NCBI RefSeq assembly: GCF_021026295.1
Contig: NZ_JAJNDA010000002.1
Span: 434,001-498,000, forward strand
DNA: 64,000 nucleotides
Source of the DNA: Actinomycetospora soli
GTDB taxonomy: Bacteria > Actinomycetota > Actinomycetes > Mycobacteriales > Pseudonocardiaceae
Direction: 5' to 3'
Numbering within the stretch: the first letter of the stretch is position 1; every line of letters begins with the position of its first letter. Under the pieces are notes generated by a model. That model was not told where the DNA came from, did not search any database, and worked only from the letters and a program-made list of their open reading frames with translations. Below are positions 53,754-62,383 of the stretch, one piece after another. The position numbers and the translations under genes are program-made.

Positions 53754-54131
53754 TCAGTATGCCCGGTTCGTCCCATCCGACACCGGCTCGGTCGGGCGAT
53801 ATGTCCCGAACGACCACCGGTTGCCCTCCGCGTCGACCACCGCGAACTCCCGCGAGCCGTAGTCCTGGTCGGTGAGCCCCAGGACGATCTCGCCGCCCGC
53901 GGCGACCACGCGGGCGTGGTGGGCGTCCGGGTCGTCGACCACGAGGTAGGTCACGGCGCCCCCGGTGTCCCACGGGTCGTCCGGACGGCGGGGTCCGAGG
54001 AGCACCGCTCCGCCGTGCCAGAAGAGTTCGGCGTGGTCGGCCGCGACGTACCCCGGCGTGAGGCCGAGGGTCCCGGAGAGCCAGTGCGCGAGGGCGAGGA
54101 CGTCGTCGGAGCGCAGCGTCGTGCAGATCAT
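53754..54131 (-). CDS. VOC family protein (glyoxalase-like)
   Basis: Single VOC domain protein of 125 residues. Visible elements: ICTTLRSDDVLALAHWLSG, LGLTPGYVAADHAELFWHGG, and the C-terminal DQDYGSREFAVVDAEGNRWS with the metal-type Glu. The expected DYGxREF motif is typical for antibiotic-resistance or dioxygenase-like members. Ligand unknown. Upstream lies the AraC gene in the same direction, 51 bp away. Confidence 0.82.
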   Translation of the reverse strand: MICTTLRSDDVLALAHWLSGTLGLTPGYVAADHAELFWHGGAVLLGPRRPDDPWDTGGAVTYLVVDDPDAHHARVVAAGGEIVLGLTDQDYGSREFAVVDAEGNRWSFGTYRPTEPVSDGTNRAY

Positions 54132-54181
54132 GCGTCGATCGTGGCGGCATCCCGGCCGGACGTCTTGGACGTCGGGGACCT

Positions 54182-54982
54182 CTACCCGTGCACGACGTCG
54201 GCCGGGTCGACGGCCACCGTGCTCCACCCGGCGCGGTACTCGGTGGGCGAGCAGCCCGCGAGCGCGGCGAACTCGCGGTCGAGGTGGGCGTGGTCGGCGA
54301 ATCCGCAGGCCGCCGCGACGTCCGCGATCCGCACGGTGGAGCCGCCCGCGCCGACCGGGGGCACCAGCAGGTCCGCGGCCCGCCGGAACCGCAGGACCCG
54401 ACCCGCCGTCGTGGGGGAGAGGCCGATCTGCGCGGTGAAGCGGCGGGTGAGGTGCCGCCGGCTCCACCCGACGTCGTCCGCGAGCGCCGCGACCGGGTGC
54501 CGCCCGGCCGAGTGCTCGAGCCGCGCCCACGCGCGGGCCACCTCGGGGTCGGGGATCCGACCCGTCGTCGCGAGCCGGCGCTCGAGCACCGCGACGACCG
54601 TGGCGAGCCGTGCCGACCACGACGGCAGGTCCGCGAGCCGGTCGGGGAGCCGGGCGAGGTCCGGGCCGAGCGCGTCGAGCCCGACGAGCCCCTCGAGCGC
54701 GACCCCGAACAGCCGCAGGGCGCCGACCGGCGTGAGGTCGGCCTGCACCCCCGCCTGGTGTCCGGCGAACTCGGTGATCGCGGACGCGACGGTCAGGCCG
54801 GTCACGAAGGCCGCGTGCTCCACCCCGTCGACCCGCAACGGGTCGGCCAGCCCGACGACCAGCGTGCACGTCGACGTGGGGGCCTGCCGGCGGCGGACGA
54901 CCACCTCCGAGCCCTCGTCGAACGCCACCAGGCGGCGCACGGTGCCGCGCAGCGTGGCGGGGACGCGGGCGAGGCGGAACAC
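54182..54982 (-). CDS. AraC family transcriptional regulator
   Basis: Regulator of about 266 residues. The C-terminal double HTH reads HPVAALADDVGWSRRHLTRR, FTAQIGLSPTTAGRVLRFRR and IADVAAACGFADHAHLDREF. The N-terminal 150 residues are a DUF6597-like sensor domain. The GTG at 54982 is the most upstream start that does not collide with the divergent amidase gene; its ribosome site is weak. It may control the VOC gene downstream or the divergent amidase. Confidence 0.82.
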   Translation of the reverse strand: MFRLARVPATLRGTVRRLVAFDEGSEVVVRRRQAPTSTCTLVVGLADPLRVDGVEHAAFVTGLTVASAITEFAGHQAGVQADLTPVGALRLFGVALEGLVGLDALGPDLARLPDRLADLPSWSARLATVVAVLERRLATTGRIPDPEVARAWARLEHSAGRHPVAALADDVGWSRRHLTRRFTAQIGLSPTTAGRVLRFRRAADLLVPPVGAGGSTVRIADVAAACGFADHAHLDREFAALAGCSPTEYRAGWSTVAVDPADVVHG

Positions 54983-55012
54983 ACCGGAGATGATGCCGCT
55001 AGCGTGCCGCCC

Positions 55013-56287
55013 GTGTCCGCCCCCTCGACGTCGCCGGAACCGGTCCGCGACGCGATCCGCCGTGCCCACGAGACCCGGTCGACGCTCAACGCGTTCGTCT
55101 CGATCACCGACGACCCGCCCGCCCCGACCGCGGGGGAGGGGCCGCTGCACGGCCTGCCGATCGCGCTGAAGGACGACGTCACGGCCGTCGGCGAGGTCAC
55201 CGGCTGGGGCGGTCGCGCCCACTCGACGGCGGGTGCGGCCGACGACGCCTTCCTGACGGCGATCCGCCGGGCCGGGATGGTCCCGATCGGGCGCACCACG
55301 CTGCCCGAGCTCGCGGCCTTCGGCGTCACCGACTCCGCCGCCCACGGCGTGACCCGCAACCCGCTCGCCCTCGGGCACACCCCGGGCGGCTCGTCGGGCG
55401 GGTCGGCCGCGGCGGTGGCGGCCGGGGTGGTCGACCTCGCGACCGCGAGCGACGGGGCCGGCTCGATCCGCATCCCGGCGGCCTGCTGCGGGCTGCCCGG
55501 GTTCAAGCCGACGACGGGCACGATGCCCGGCCCGGGCGGGTGGCGCGGGCTCGCGACGGTCGGGTGCCTCACGCGGGACCTCGCGCTCGCGGCCACCTTC
55601 TACGACGCCGTCGGCTCGTTCGGCACCTCGCTGCGGGCGGCCCTGGACGTCGAGCCCGGCCGGCTGCGGATCGGGGTGCTCGTCGACCCGCTGCCGCTGG
55701 CGCCGCCGGTCGCGCTCGACCCGCACGTCGCGGGGGCGGTGCGGCTCGCGGCCGACCGGCTCGCCGACGCCGGGCACCGCGTCGTGCCCGTGCGGATGCG
55801 GCCCGACCGCGCACGGGCCGCGGCCCTCGCGGTCGTCACACGGATGCTGCGGGGGATCGCCGACGCCGCGGCGGGCGCGGAGCACCCGGAGCGGTTCGAG
55901 CCCCGCATCCGGGACCTCGTGCGGGCCGGATCCCTCCTCCCGGAGCGTGCGGTGGCGGCCGCGGAGGCACACGGGGACCGGCTCGGCGACCGGCTGCTCG
56001 ACCAGCTCGCCGACGTCGACGTCCTGCTCTCGCCGACGATGCGCGGCGCTGCGCCCGAGGTCGACCGCTGGGGCCCGCCCGAGCGCAACGGGCTGGTGAC
56101 GCTGACCTCGATGGGGCGCTTCTACGGGTACACGCCGCTGTACAACCACACGGGGCAGCCCGCGGTCACGCTGCCCGTGGACACCGGGCTGCGCCTCCCG
56201 CGGGCCGTGCAGCTCGCGGCGGCGCCGGGCCGGGACGCCCTGCTCATGTCCGTGGCGGGCCAGGTGCAGCGGGGGCTCGCGAGCTAA
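55013..56287 (+). CDS. Amidase (amidase signature family)
   Basis: Hydrolase of 424 residues with the Ser-cisSer-Lys triad: lysine in GLPIALKDDVTAVG, the signature GHTPGGSSGGSAAAVAAG, and the nucleophile region ASDGAGSIRIPAACCG. Family members hydrolyse amides, nitriles' amides or peptide amides; substrate unknown. I chose GTG 55013 because TAGCGT (55000-55005) stands seven bases upstream; GTG 55004 is in frame but overlaps that hexamer. The stop overlaps the convergent oxidoreductase gene by four bases. Confidence 0.88.
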   Translation: MSAPSTSPEPVRDAIRRAHETRSTLNAFVSITDDPPAPTAGEGPLHGLPIALKDDVTAVGEVTGWGGRAHSTAGAADDAFLTAIRRAGMVPIGRTTLPELAAFGVTDSAAHGVTRNPLALGHTPGGSSGGSAAAVAAGVVDLATASDGAGSIRIPAACCGLPGFKPTTGTMPGPGGWRGLATVGCLTRDLALAATFYDAVGSFGTSLRAALDVEPGRLRIGVLVDPLPLAPPVALDPHVAGAVRLAADRLADAGHRVVPVRMRPDRARAAALAVVTRMLRGIADAAAGAEHPERFEPRIRDLVRAGSLLPERAVAAAEAHGDRLGDRLLDQLADVDVLLSPTMRGAAPEVDRWGPPERNGLVTLTSMGRFYGYTPLYNHTGQPAVTLPVDTGLRLPRAVQLAAAPGRDALLMSVAGQVQRGLAS

Positions 56288-56664
56288 CCCGCGCACTCCG
56301 CGGGGTGCGACTCGCAGTACGGCGTCATCCCGGGGAACCGGCCCCGGTGGTCGGCCACCCACTGGTAGACCCGCTCCTGCAGACCCGCCGTCGCACGGTA
56401 CACGGTCGAGGGAATCCGCGTGCCGGTGACGGTGTCGAGCACCGCGTTCACCGCGGCCGCCCCCTCGAGCCGGACGCCGTCGGGACCCCGCCACTGCACG
56501 GCGTCCGCGCAGGTCGCGGCGTCGGTGCCGACGGACTCGGGGACACCGGGCTCCTGGTAGGGGCGGGTCTCGATCCGGCCCCGGCGGTCCAACGCCCGCA
56601 CCCAGCCGACGCTGCGGGTGCAGAACCCGCACCGGCCGTCGAAAACCAACAAACCGTCAGCCAT
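56284..56664 (-). CDS. DCC1-like thiol-disulfide oxidoreductase (DUF393)
   Basis: Small protein of 126 residues with the DCC motif near the N-terminus, VFDGRCGFCTRSVGWVRALD, giving the CxxC pair of a thioredoxin-like fold. The rest (ETRPYQEPGVPESVG, VYQWVADHRGRFPGM) matches the family. Probably a cytoplasmic thiol-disulfide oxidoreductase; partner unknown. Divergent from the flavin monooxygenase across 23 bp. Confidence 0.87.
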   Translation of the reverse strand: MADGLLVFDGRCGFCTRSVGWVRALDRRGRIETRPYQEPGVPESVGTDAATCADAVQWRGPDGVRLEGAAAVNAVLDTVTGTRIPSTVYRATAGLQERVYQWVADHRGRFPGMTPYCESHPAECAG

Positions 56665-56687
56665 GACTCCCAGGGTAGGTTCCCGAC

Positions 56688-58160
56688 ATGACCAGGCGCG
56701 TGGTGATCATCGGAGCGGGGTTCGGTGGTATCGGGGCCGCCATCGAACTGCGGGCGCACGGCTACACCGACGTCACGATCCTCGACGCCGCTCCCGGCAT
56801 CGGCGGCACGTGGCTCGCGAACACCTACCCGGGCGCGGCCTGCGACGTGCCGAGCCACCTGTACTCGTACTCCTTCGCGCAGCGCCGGTCGTGGTCGCGG
56901 CTGTGCTCGCCGCAGTCGGAGATCCTCGAGTACCTGCGCACCGTGGCCCGGGAGCACTCCGTGGACCACCTCGTCCGGCCGAACACCACGGTGACCGCGT
57001 GCCGGTGGGACGACGAGGCCACGCTGTGGCGCGTCGAGACCGAGCAGGGCGACGAGTACACCGCCGACGCCGTCGTCATCGCGACCGGCCAGCTCGCCCA
57101 GCCGTCGATCCCGGGCATCCCGGGGCGCGAGGACTTCGCCGGCACCGAGTTCCACTCCGCGCAGTGGGACCACGACCACGACCTCACGGGTCGGAAGGTC
57201 GCCGTGATCGGCACCGGCGCGAGCGCGGTGCAGTTCGTTCCCGCGATCGCACCCGTCGTCGGGAAGATGTCGGTCTTCCAGCGCACCGGGAACTGGTTCC
57301 TGCCGCGGAAGAACATGCCCTACCCGCGGTCGGTGCAGCGGCTGATCAAGGTCCCGGGCGTGCAGCGGCTGCGCCGGTGGGGCCTCAAGCGGCTCTACCT
57401 GGAGTCGCTGACCGCGTCGATCCGGCACCCGCGCACGGTCGGGCCGGTGCTGCGGCTCAAGTCGCAGATCTTCATGCGGCACCAGCTGCGCGACCCGGAG
57501 GTGCGTCGCAAGGTCTGGCCGGACTACACCTTCGGGTGCAAGCGGGTGCTGTTCAGCTCGTACTGGCTGCCGGCGCTGCAGCGGGACAACGTCGAGGTGG
57601 TCACCGACTCCGTCGAGCGGATCGAGGCGTCGGGCGTCCGCACGAAGGACGGTCGTCTGCACGAGGTCGACACGATCATCTGGGGCACGGGCTTCCGGAC
57701 GACGAGCTTCATGTTCCCCATGGAGGTCCAGGGCCGGGAGGGGCGCTCACTGCGCGAGGAGTGGGCGGACGGCCCGCACGCGCATCTGGGGATGACGGTG
57801 CCGGGCTTCCCGAACCTCTTCGTGATGTACGGCCCGAACACGAACACCTCGGGCGGGTCGATCATCGTCTACCTCGAGTCGCAGGCGCGGTACGTGCGCA
57901 CGGCGCTGCAGGAGGCCGACCGTCGCGGCGCCGCCGCGGCGGAGGTGCGCCCCGACGTCGAGGCGGCCTCTGACGCCGAGGTGCAGTCCCGCTTCGAGGG
58001 CACCGCCTGGCAGGCGTGCGACTCCTGGTACCGCGACGAGTCCGGCCGGATCATCACGAACTGGCCGGGCTACATGTCCGAGTACGAGAAGGCGACCGAG
58101 CGGATCGACCCGGACGAGTACGTGTGGCTGGCACCGGGCGAGCAGAAGGTGGGGTCGTAG
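56688..58160 (+). CDS. Flavin-containing Baeyer-Villiger-type monooxygenase
   Basis: FAD/NADPH enzyme of 490 residues. First Rossmann motif VVIIGAGFGGIGAAIELRAH binds FAD; the BVMO fingerprint reads FAGTEFHSAQWDHDHDLTG; the second motif KVAVIGTGASAVQFVPAIAP binds NADPH. The GIGGTWLANTYPGAACDVPS loop is typical. Such enzymes insert oxygen into ketones or oxidise sulfur or nitrogen; the substrate is unknown. The ATG is six bases after TAGGTT (56676-56681), so the transcript is probably leaderless. Convergent with an SDR that could form or use a ketone or alcohol. Confidence 0.9.
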   Translation: MTRRVVIIGAGFGGIGAAIELRAHGYTDVTILDAAPGIGGTWLANTYPGAACDVPSHLYSYSFAQRRSWSRLCSPQSEILEYLRTVAREHSVDHLVRPNTTVTACRWDDEATLWRVETEQGDEYTADAVVIATGQLAQPSIPGIPGREDFAGTEFHSAQWDHDHDLTGRKVAVIGTGASAVQFVPAIAPVVGKMSVFQRTGNWFLPRKNMPYPRSVQRLIKVPGVQRLRRWGLKRLYLESLTASIRHPRTVGPVLRLKSQIFMRHQLRDPEVRRKVWPDYTFGCKRVLFSSYWLPALQRDNVEVVTDSVERIEASGVRTKDGRLHEVDTIIWGTGFRTTSFMFPMEVQGREGRSLREEWADGPHAHLGMTVPGFPNLFVMYGPNTNTSGGSIIVYLESQARYVRTALQEADRRGAAAAEVRPDVEAASDAEVQSRFEGTAWQACDSWYRDESGRIITNWPGYMSEYEKATERIDPDEYVWLAPGEQKVGS

Positions 58161-58188
58161 CCCCACGGCGTGCCCACCCGGGCGCAGC

Positions 58189-58953
58189 TCACATCCGCGG
58201 CTGGCCGTTCGAGGCGCCGAGACCGCCGTCGACCGGCACGTGGGCCCCGGAGACGAAGCGGGCGTCGTCGCCGGCCAGGAAGGCGATGACGTCGCCGACC
58301 TCGGCCGGCTCGGCCGGACGCCCGAACGGGATGCGGTCGCGGAACTTGTCCATGACCTCGTCGTCCTCCCGGATCCCCTCGCTCATGTCGGTGGCGGTGA
58401 GCGAGGGGTGCACGGCGTTGACGCGGACGCCGTCGGGGCCGTGGTCGAGGGCCATGGCGTTGGTCAGGTTCACCACGGCGCCCTTCGCGGCGTTGTAGGC
58501 GGCCATGCCCCAGTCGCCGCCGAGCCCGGACACCGAGCCGACGTTGACGATGCTGCCGCGGGTGGCCTTCAGGTGGTCGATCGCGGCCTTCGACGCGTAG
58601 AAGACGCCGTCGACGTCGGTGGCCATGACCTCGCGCCAGGTCGCCGCGTCGAGGTCGGAGACGGTGCCCGGGCGGGCGACGGCGGCGTTGTTGACGAGCG
58701 TGTCCAACCGGCCGTGCTCGCGGGCGACCTCGTCGATCAGGTGCGTGATCGCGTCCTGGTCGGAGGTGTCGCACGCCTTGGCGATCACCGTCGACCCCGC
58801 GGGGGCGTCGGCGACGGTCTTGTCGAGCTTGTCCTGCGAGCGGCCGGCGATCACCACGGTGGCCCCGTCCGCGGCGAAGCGGTGTGCGGTCGCCGCCCCG
58901 ATCCCGGAGCCCCCGCCCGTGATGATGACGACCTTGCCGGTGAATCGACCCAT
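58189..58953 (-). CDS. SDR family NAD(P)-dependent oxidoreductase
   Basis: Classical short-chain dehydrogenase/reductase of 254 residues: cofactor motif ITGGGSGIGAATAHRF, NNAAV, active-site Ser in VGSVSGLGG, and YNAAK for the Tyr-Lys pair. The C-terminus SGAHVPVDGGLGAS is normal. The preference for NAD or NADP and the substrate are unknown. It is transcribed leftward from a 191-bp divergent region packed with DnaA-box-like sites and a 30-bp palindrome. Confidence 0.92.
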   Translation of the reverse strand: MGRFTGKVVIITGGGSGIGAATAHRFAADGATVVIAGRSQDKLDKTVADAPAGSTVIAKACDTSDQDAITHLIDEVAREHGRLDTLVNNAAVARPGTVSDLDAATWREVMATDVDGVFYASKAAIDHLKATRGSIVNVGSVSGLGGDWGMAAYNAAKGAVVNLTNAMALDHGPDGVRVNAVHPSLTATDMSEGIREDDEVMDKFRDRIPFGRPAEPAEVGDVIAFLAGDDARFVSGAHVPVDGGLGASNGQPRM

Positions 58954-59008
58954 GGCCGTCGGGTCCCCGGGGTCGCCGGGAGCCGAACGAGGGCGCGGGT
59001 CACACGGG

Positions 59009-59089
59009 TTGTCCCCAGGGGTTGTCCACAGTGGGGATCGAATGACACCCATGTCATTCGATCCACAGGCTCCATCCACACTGTGGATG
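59009..59089. promoter_or_regulatory. DnaA-box-like cluster and palindromes in a divergent promoter region
   Basis: TTGTCCCCA (59009-59017), a perfect DnaA box TTGTCCACA (59022-59030), ATCCACAGG (59061-59069), and CATCCACA-C-TGTGGATG (59073-59089). Between them lies a 30-bp inverted repeat with 13-bp arms (59035-59064). The region separates the SDR gene from the methionine aminopeptidase gene; no gene lies in 58954-59144. Confidence 0.7.
59035..59064. promoter_or_regulatory. 30-bp inverted repeat (operator candidate)
   Basis: Arms GGATCGAATGACA (59035-59047) and TGTCATTCGATCC (59052-59064) are exact reverse complements with a CCCA spacer. The inner TGACA-N4-TGTCA layout fits a dimeric repressor such as a TetR or GntR protein. 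No matching regulator gene is adjacent. Confidence 0.75.
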
Positions 59090-59144
59090 AACCACACGGC
59101 TGTGATTCGCGCCGGGGTCGGACGCGCGGGCTACTGTCGCGCCG

Positions 59145-59927
59145 GTGAGACGACGCGTGACCATCGAGCTGAAGAAGCCCGCCGAGATCGAGCTGATGCG
59201 CGAGGCGGGGCGGGTCGTCGCGCGCTGCCTGGACGCCGTGCAGCGGGCGAGCGCCCCGGGCGTGACGCTCAAGGAGCTCGACACGGTCGCGCACGACGTG
59301 ATGAACGACCACGGCGCCAAGCCCGCGTTCCTCGACTACCACCCGCGGTTCGCGCCCTCGCCCTACCCGGGCGTCATCTGCGCGAGCGTCAACGACGCGG
59401 TGGTCCACGCGATCCCGGGCTCCTACCGGCTGGTCGACGGCGACCTGGTCAGCATCGACATCGGGGCCTTCGTCGAGGGTTGGTGCGGCGACGCGGCCGT
59501 GAGCTACGTCGTGGGCACCGCGGACCCGGGCGACCTCGCGCTCATCGACACCACCGAGCGCGCGCTGTACGCCGGCATCGCGGCGGCGCGGAAGGGCAAC
59601 ACGCTCGGCGACGTCGGCGCCGCGATCGCCGGGATCGCCCGCCCCGCGGGCTACGGCATGCTCGCCGACCACGGCGGCCACGGGATCGGCCGGGCCATGC
59701 ACGAGCAGCCGCACGTCCCGAACGAGGGCCGCCGCGGCAAGGGGATGACGCTGCAGCCCGGGCTCGTCATCGCGATCGAGCCGATGCTGCACCGCGGCGG
59801 CGAGGACGACTACCGCCACGACCCCGACGGCTGGACCCTGCGCACCGCCGACGGCAGCCGCGCCGCCCACGTCGAGCACACGGTGGCGATCACCCCGGAC
59901 GGGCCGCGGATCCTCACCGAGCTGTGA
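59145..59927 (+). CDS. map: Type I methionyl aminopeptidase
   Basis: Removes N-terminal methionine from new proteins; 260 residues. The five metal ligands are recognisable: two Asp in DLVSIDIGAFVEGWCGDAAV, His in DHGGHGIGRAMHEQP, Glu in VIAIEPM and Glu in HVEHTVAIT. Core start LKKPAEIELMREAGRVVA. The GTG at 59145 lies seven bases after TACTGT (59132-59137), consistent with a leaderless transcript; GTG 59157 is an alternative. It lies away from the ribosomal operon that often carries map, so it may be a second copy. Confidence 0.93.
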   Translation: MRRRVTIELKKPAEIELMREAGRVVARCLDAVQRASAPGVTLKELDTVAHDVMNDHGAKPAFLDYHPRFAPSPYPGVICASVNDAVVHAIPGSYRLVDGDLVSIDIGAFVEGWCGDAAVSYVVGTADPGDLALIDTTERALYAGIAAARKGNTLGDVGAAIAGIARPAGYGMLADHGGHGIGRAMHEQPHVPNEGRRGKGMTLQPGLVIAIEPMLHRGGEDDYRHDPDGWTLRTADGSRAAHVEHTVAITPDGPRILTEL

Positions 59928-60808
59928 GTCCGCCCTGGTTCCACGTCCGGCCGGTCGCGCCGGACGTGTGGCTGCTCGCGGAGCCCTCGCACGTCAACTC
60001 CTGGCTGGTCGCGGGCCGCGACCGGGCCGTGCTCGTCGACACGGGGCTGGGGATCGCCCCGATCCGCCCGGTGGTCGAGGCCGTGTGCTCGCGGCCGGTG
60101 GACGTGGTCAACACGCACGCGCACGTCGATCACGTCGGCGGGAACGCCGAGTTCTCCCGCGTCTCGGCCCACCCGTCGTCGACGACGGGGATCGACCCCG
60201 CCGAGCGCGCCTCCTACCTCGGGTGGATGCGGGAGGTGCTCGACGCCGCGGCGGCCTACCGGGAGCTCGACCGCCGGTACTTCCACCTGCTCTCCGCCGA
60301 CTCCGACCCGCGCCCGCTCCCGGACGGCCTCGAGCGCTGGGTCGACCCCGGCCCCCCGCCGGGACCCGAGCCCGAGCCCCTGGCCGACGGGGACGTGCTG
60401 GACCTCGGCGGCCGCACCCTGACCGTGCTCCACACCCCGGGCCACAGCCCGGACTCGCTCTGCCTGCTCGACGACCGCGCGGGCGTGCTGTTCGCCGGCG
60501 ACACCGTGAACACCGGGCCGATCTACGCGCAGGCGCCGGAGTGCGACCTCGGGGCCTTCGCCGCGTCGACCGCCCGCCTCGCCGCGCTCGCCCCCGAGGT
60601 CGGGCTGGTCGCGATGTCCCACTTCGGCCGCGGGGTGGCGGAACCGCGGTACCTGGTCGACGTCGCGGACGCGTTCGACCGGCTCGTCACCGGGGACCCC
60701 TCCGTGGTCCTGCGCCCGGCGCGGGACTGCGCGGGCGACGCGGTGTCCGAGGCCGTGTTCGACCCGTGCTCGGTGCTCCTGCCGCCGGGGTGGTCCCCGG
60801 ATCGGTGA
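59924..60808 (+). CDS. Metallo-beta-lactamase fold hydrolase
   Basis: Metal-dependent hydrolase of 294 residues. The metal motif THAHVDHVGG is present, as is HTPGHSPDS, LFAGDTVNTGP and the distal HFGRG. The first metal is likely bound by HxHxDH. The start GTG overlaps the map stop (GTGA), so the two genes are coupled. It may hydrolyse a thioester, lactone or phosphodiester; no assignment is possible. Confidence 0.88.
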   Translation: MSPPWFHVRPVAPDVWLLAEPSHVNSWLVAGRDRAVLVDTGLGIAPIRPVVEAVCSRPVDVVNTHAHVDHVGGNAEFSRVSAHPSSTTGIDPAERASYLGWMREVLDAAAAYRELDRRYFHLLSADSDPRPLPDGLERWVDPGPPPGPEPEPLADGDVLDLGGRTLTVLHTPGHSPDSLCLLDDRAGVLFAGDTVNTGPIYAQAPECDLGAFAASTARLAALAPEVGLVAMSHFGRGVAEPRYLVDVADAFDRLVTGDPSVVLRPARDCAGDAVSEAVFDPCSVLLPPGWSPDR

Positions 60809-60817
60809 CGACGGGCC

Positions 60818-61393
60818 TCAGGACTGGGCGCCGGCCCGCTCGCGGTGCGCGGACTCCCAGTCCGAGTCGTCGCGGCCGGTGTCCTCGTTCCGGTCCCGGT
60901 CCGAGCGGTGCTCCGGGCGTCGGCGCACGCCGCGGTTCTCCACGCGGTGCAGCTGCCCGTGCCCGTCACGCCCCCAGTGCGTGCCATGCGAGTCGGTAAA
61001 GCGCATCTCCGGGACCGCCGGCGCCGAGTAGAGCTCCTCGCGCGAGACCTCGTCGGCGCCGAACGGCAGCGACCGCACCGCGTCGTGGCGCGGCGGGAGC
61101 AGCGCGAGGTCGACCGCGTGCTGGTCGTCGCTGGACGGCAGTGAGAACAGGCAGCGCACGTTGAACACCGGCGAGTCGCCGCCGTTGTGCACGCAGAGCA
61201 CGTAGTCCTCGTCGCGGTCGTGCCGCTCCCCGTCGTCGAGCCAGGCCGTGACGCCCTGGGCCTGCTGCTCCTGGCGCACCTCGACCTGGTCCTTGCGATT
61301 GAGCAGCATGATCCAGACGTAGGCGGCGAAGCCGAGGAGCGATCCGGCGCTGCCGATCGCGGACACCCACTGGGCGAGAGTCTGGGAGCTCAT
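60818..61393 (-). CDS. Hypothetical membrane-anchored protein
   Basis: Protein of 191 residues. One N-terminal membrane helix (about 8-30, IGSAGSLLGFAAYVWIMLLN) is followed by a basic coiled stretch and then a domain with paired beta elements (YVLCVHNGGDSPVFNVRCLF) and a DSHGTHWGRDGHGQLHRVE segment. The C-terminal 35 residues are very Arg/Asp-rich. It resembles short actinobacterial membrane proteins with an unknown cytosolic beta-sandwich. Convergent with the metallo-hydrolase. Confidence 0.6.
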   Translation of the reverse strand: MSSQTLAQWVSAIGSAGSLLGFAAYVWIMLLNRKDQVEVRQEQQAQGVTAWLDDGERHDRDEDYVLCVHNGGDSPVFNVRCLFSLPSSDDQHAVDLALLPPRHDAVRSLPFGADEVSREELYSAPAVPEMRFTDSHGTHWGRDGHGQLHRVENRGVRRRPEHRSDRDRNEDTGRDDSDWESAHRERAGAQS

Positions 61394-61486
61394 GGGCGCG
61401 CAGGTGCCCACTTCTCGATGTGGACATCCCTCACCGCTGTGCCGGCCGTCGCGCGGTGGGACCGGCCGGGCCCTAGGTTCCCAGCC

Positions 61487-62002
61487 ATGTCGCGCAGCGC
61501 GGGTCCGCCCGCCCCCACGCCGCCCGGTGCCGACGCCACCCCCGGCGAGGTCGTGCGCTGGACCTTCGACGTGCTCAACACCCACACCGCGGCGCCCCTG
61601 CGCGCGGTGTGGACCGACGAGACCCGCGAGCGGATGCCCACCGCCACCTACCGGGGGGCGACGGAGATCGAGGGGTACTTCGAGGCGCTGTTCGCGGCCG
61701 TCCCGGACGTGACCCTGACGATGCAGGCCATGGTCGAGGAGGGCGAGCAGGTCTTCGTCCGCTGGACGCTCACCGGGACCCACACCGGCGCGGCGCTCGA
61801 GGGCGTGGAGCCGACCGGTGCGCGCCTCGACCTCGACGGGGTCGACCACTTCACCGTGCGGGACGGGAAGATCGTGTCGAACTTCGTGATCTTCGACCAG
61901 ATGCAGTTCGCGCGTCAGCTCGGGCTGCTGCCGGCGGACGGCTCGCGGCTGGACGTCGGGCTGAAGTACGGCTTCAACCTGCTCACCCGGCTGCGGCGCT
62001 GA
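61487..62002 (+). CDS. SnoaL/NTF2-like ester cyclase-type protein
   Basis: Protein of 171 residues with the NTF2-like cone fold: VRWTFDVLNTHTAAPLRAVW, EIEGYFEALFAAVPDVTLTM, VFVRWTLTGTHTGAALEGVE and VDHFTVRDGKIVSNFVIFDQ. The family includes polyketide cyclases, limonene epoxide hydrolases and steroid isomerases; the function here is unknown. ATG is seven bases after TAGGTT (61474-61479). Confidence 0.85.
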   Translation: MSRSAGPPAPTPPGADATPGEVVRWTFDVLNTHTAAPLRAVWTDETRERMPTATYRGATEIEGYFEALFAAVPDVTLTMQAMVEEGEQVFVRWTLTGTHTGAALEGVEPTGARLDLDGVDHFTVRDGKIVSNFVIFDQMQFARQLGLLPADGSRLDVGLKYGFNLLTRLRR

Positions 62003-62030
62003 CCGACCGGCCCGGCGGGTCCGCGCGCGG

Positions 62031-62258
62031 CTACTCGGCCTTCTTGCGCGCGCGCCCGTGCGTGCCGCCGCGCCCGCGGAACTCGACGCCCGCGTCCACG
62101 AGCAGCCGGCGGACCCGCCCGATGCTGTAGCCGGTGTCGGCGCAGATCTCGCGGATGCTCGCGCCCTTCTGGTACCGCTTCAGCAGCTCGCTGCCCAGCT
62201 TCTCGCGCTCGGCGCCGGTCACCCGCTGGTTGCGCGCCAGGTCGGGGGTCTTCGTCAT
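62031..62258 (-). CDS. Small helix-turn-helix DNA-binding protein
   Basis: Protein of 75 residues with the pattern RVTGAEREKLGSELLKRYQK then GASIREICADTGYSIGRVRR, an HTH followed by a basic C-terminus GRGGTHGRARKKAE. This is a conserved short actinobacterial HTH protein found widely, possibly nucleoid-associated. I chose ATG 62258; ATG codons at 62267 and 62309 are in frame. It lies 150 bp downstream of the methyltransferase gene in the same direction. Confidence 0.72.
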   Translation of the reverse strand: MTKTPDLARNQRVTGAEREKLGSELLKRYQKGASIREICADTGYSIGRVRRLLVDAGVEFRGRGGTHGRARKKAE

Positions 62259-62383
62259 GCCCGGCATTCTCACCGAGAGTGGCCGATGAGCGCCATAACC
62301 AGCTGGCACAGAGCGGTCAAGCGGTCGGAATTGGCGTCCGAACGACGGAACGTGGTCACCCTTAGCGCGTTGGGGTGACGCTG

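Noticed and set aside
59938-59947. GTTCCACGT half parS at the start of the metallo-hydrolase
   Set aside because: Only one half-site; the second half is unrelated.
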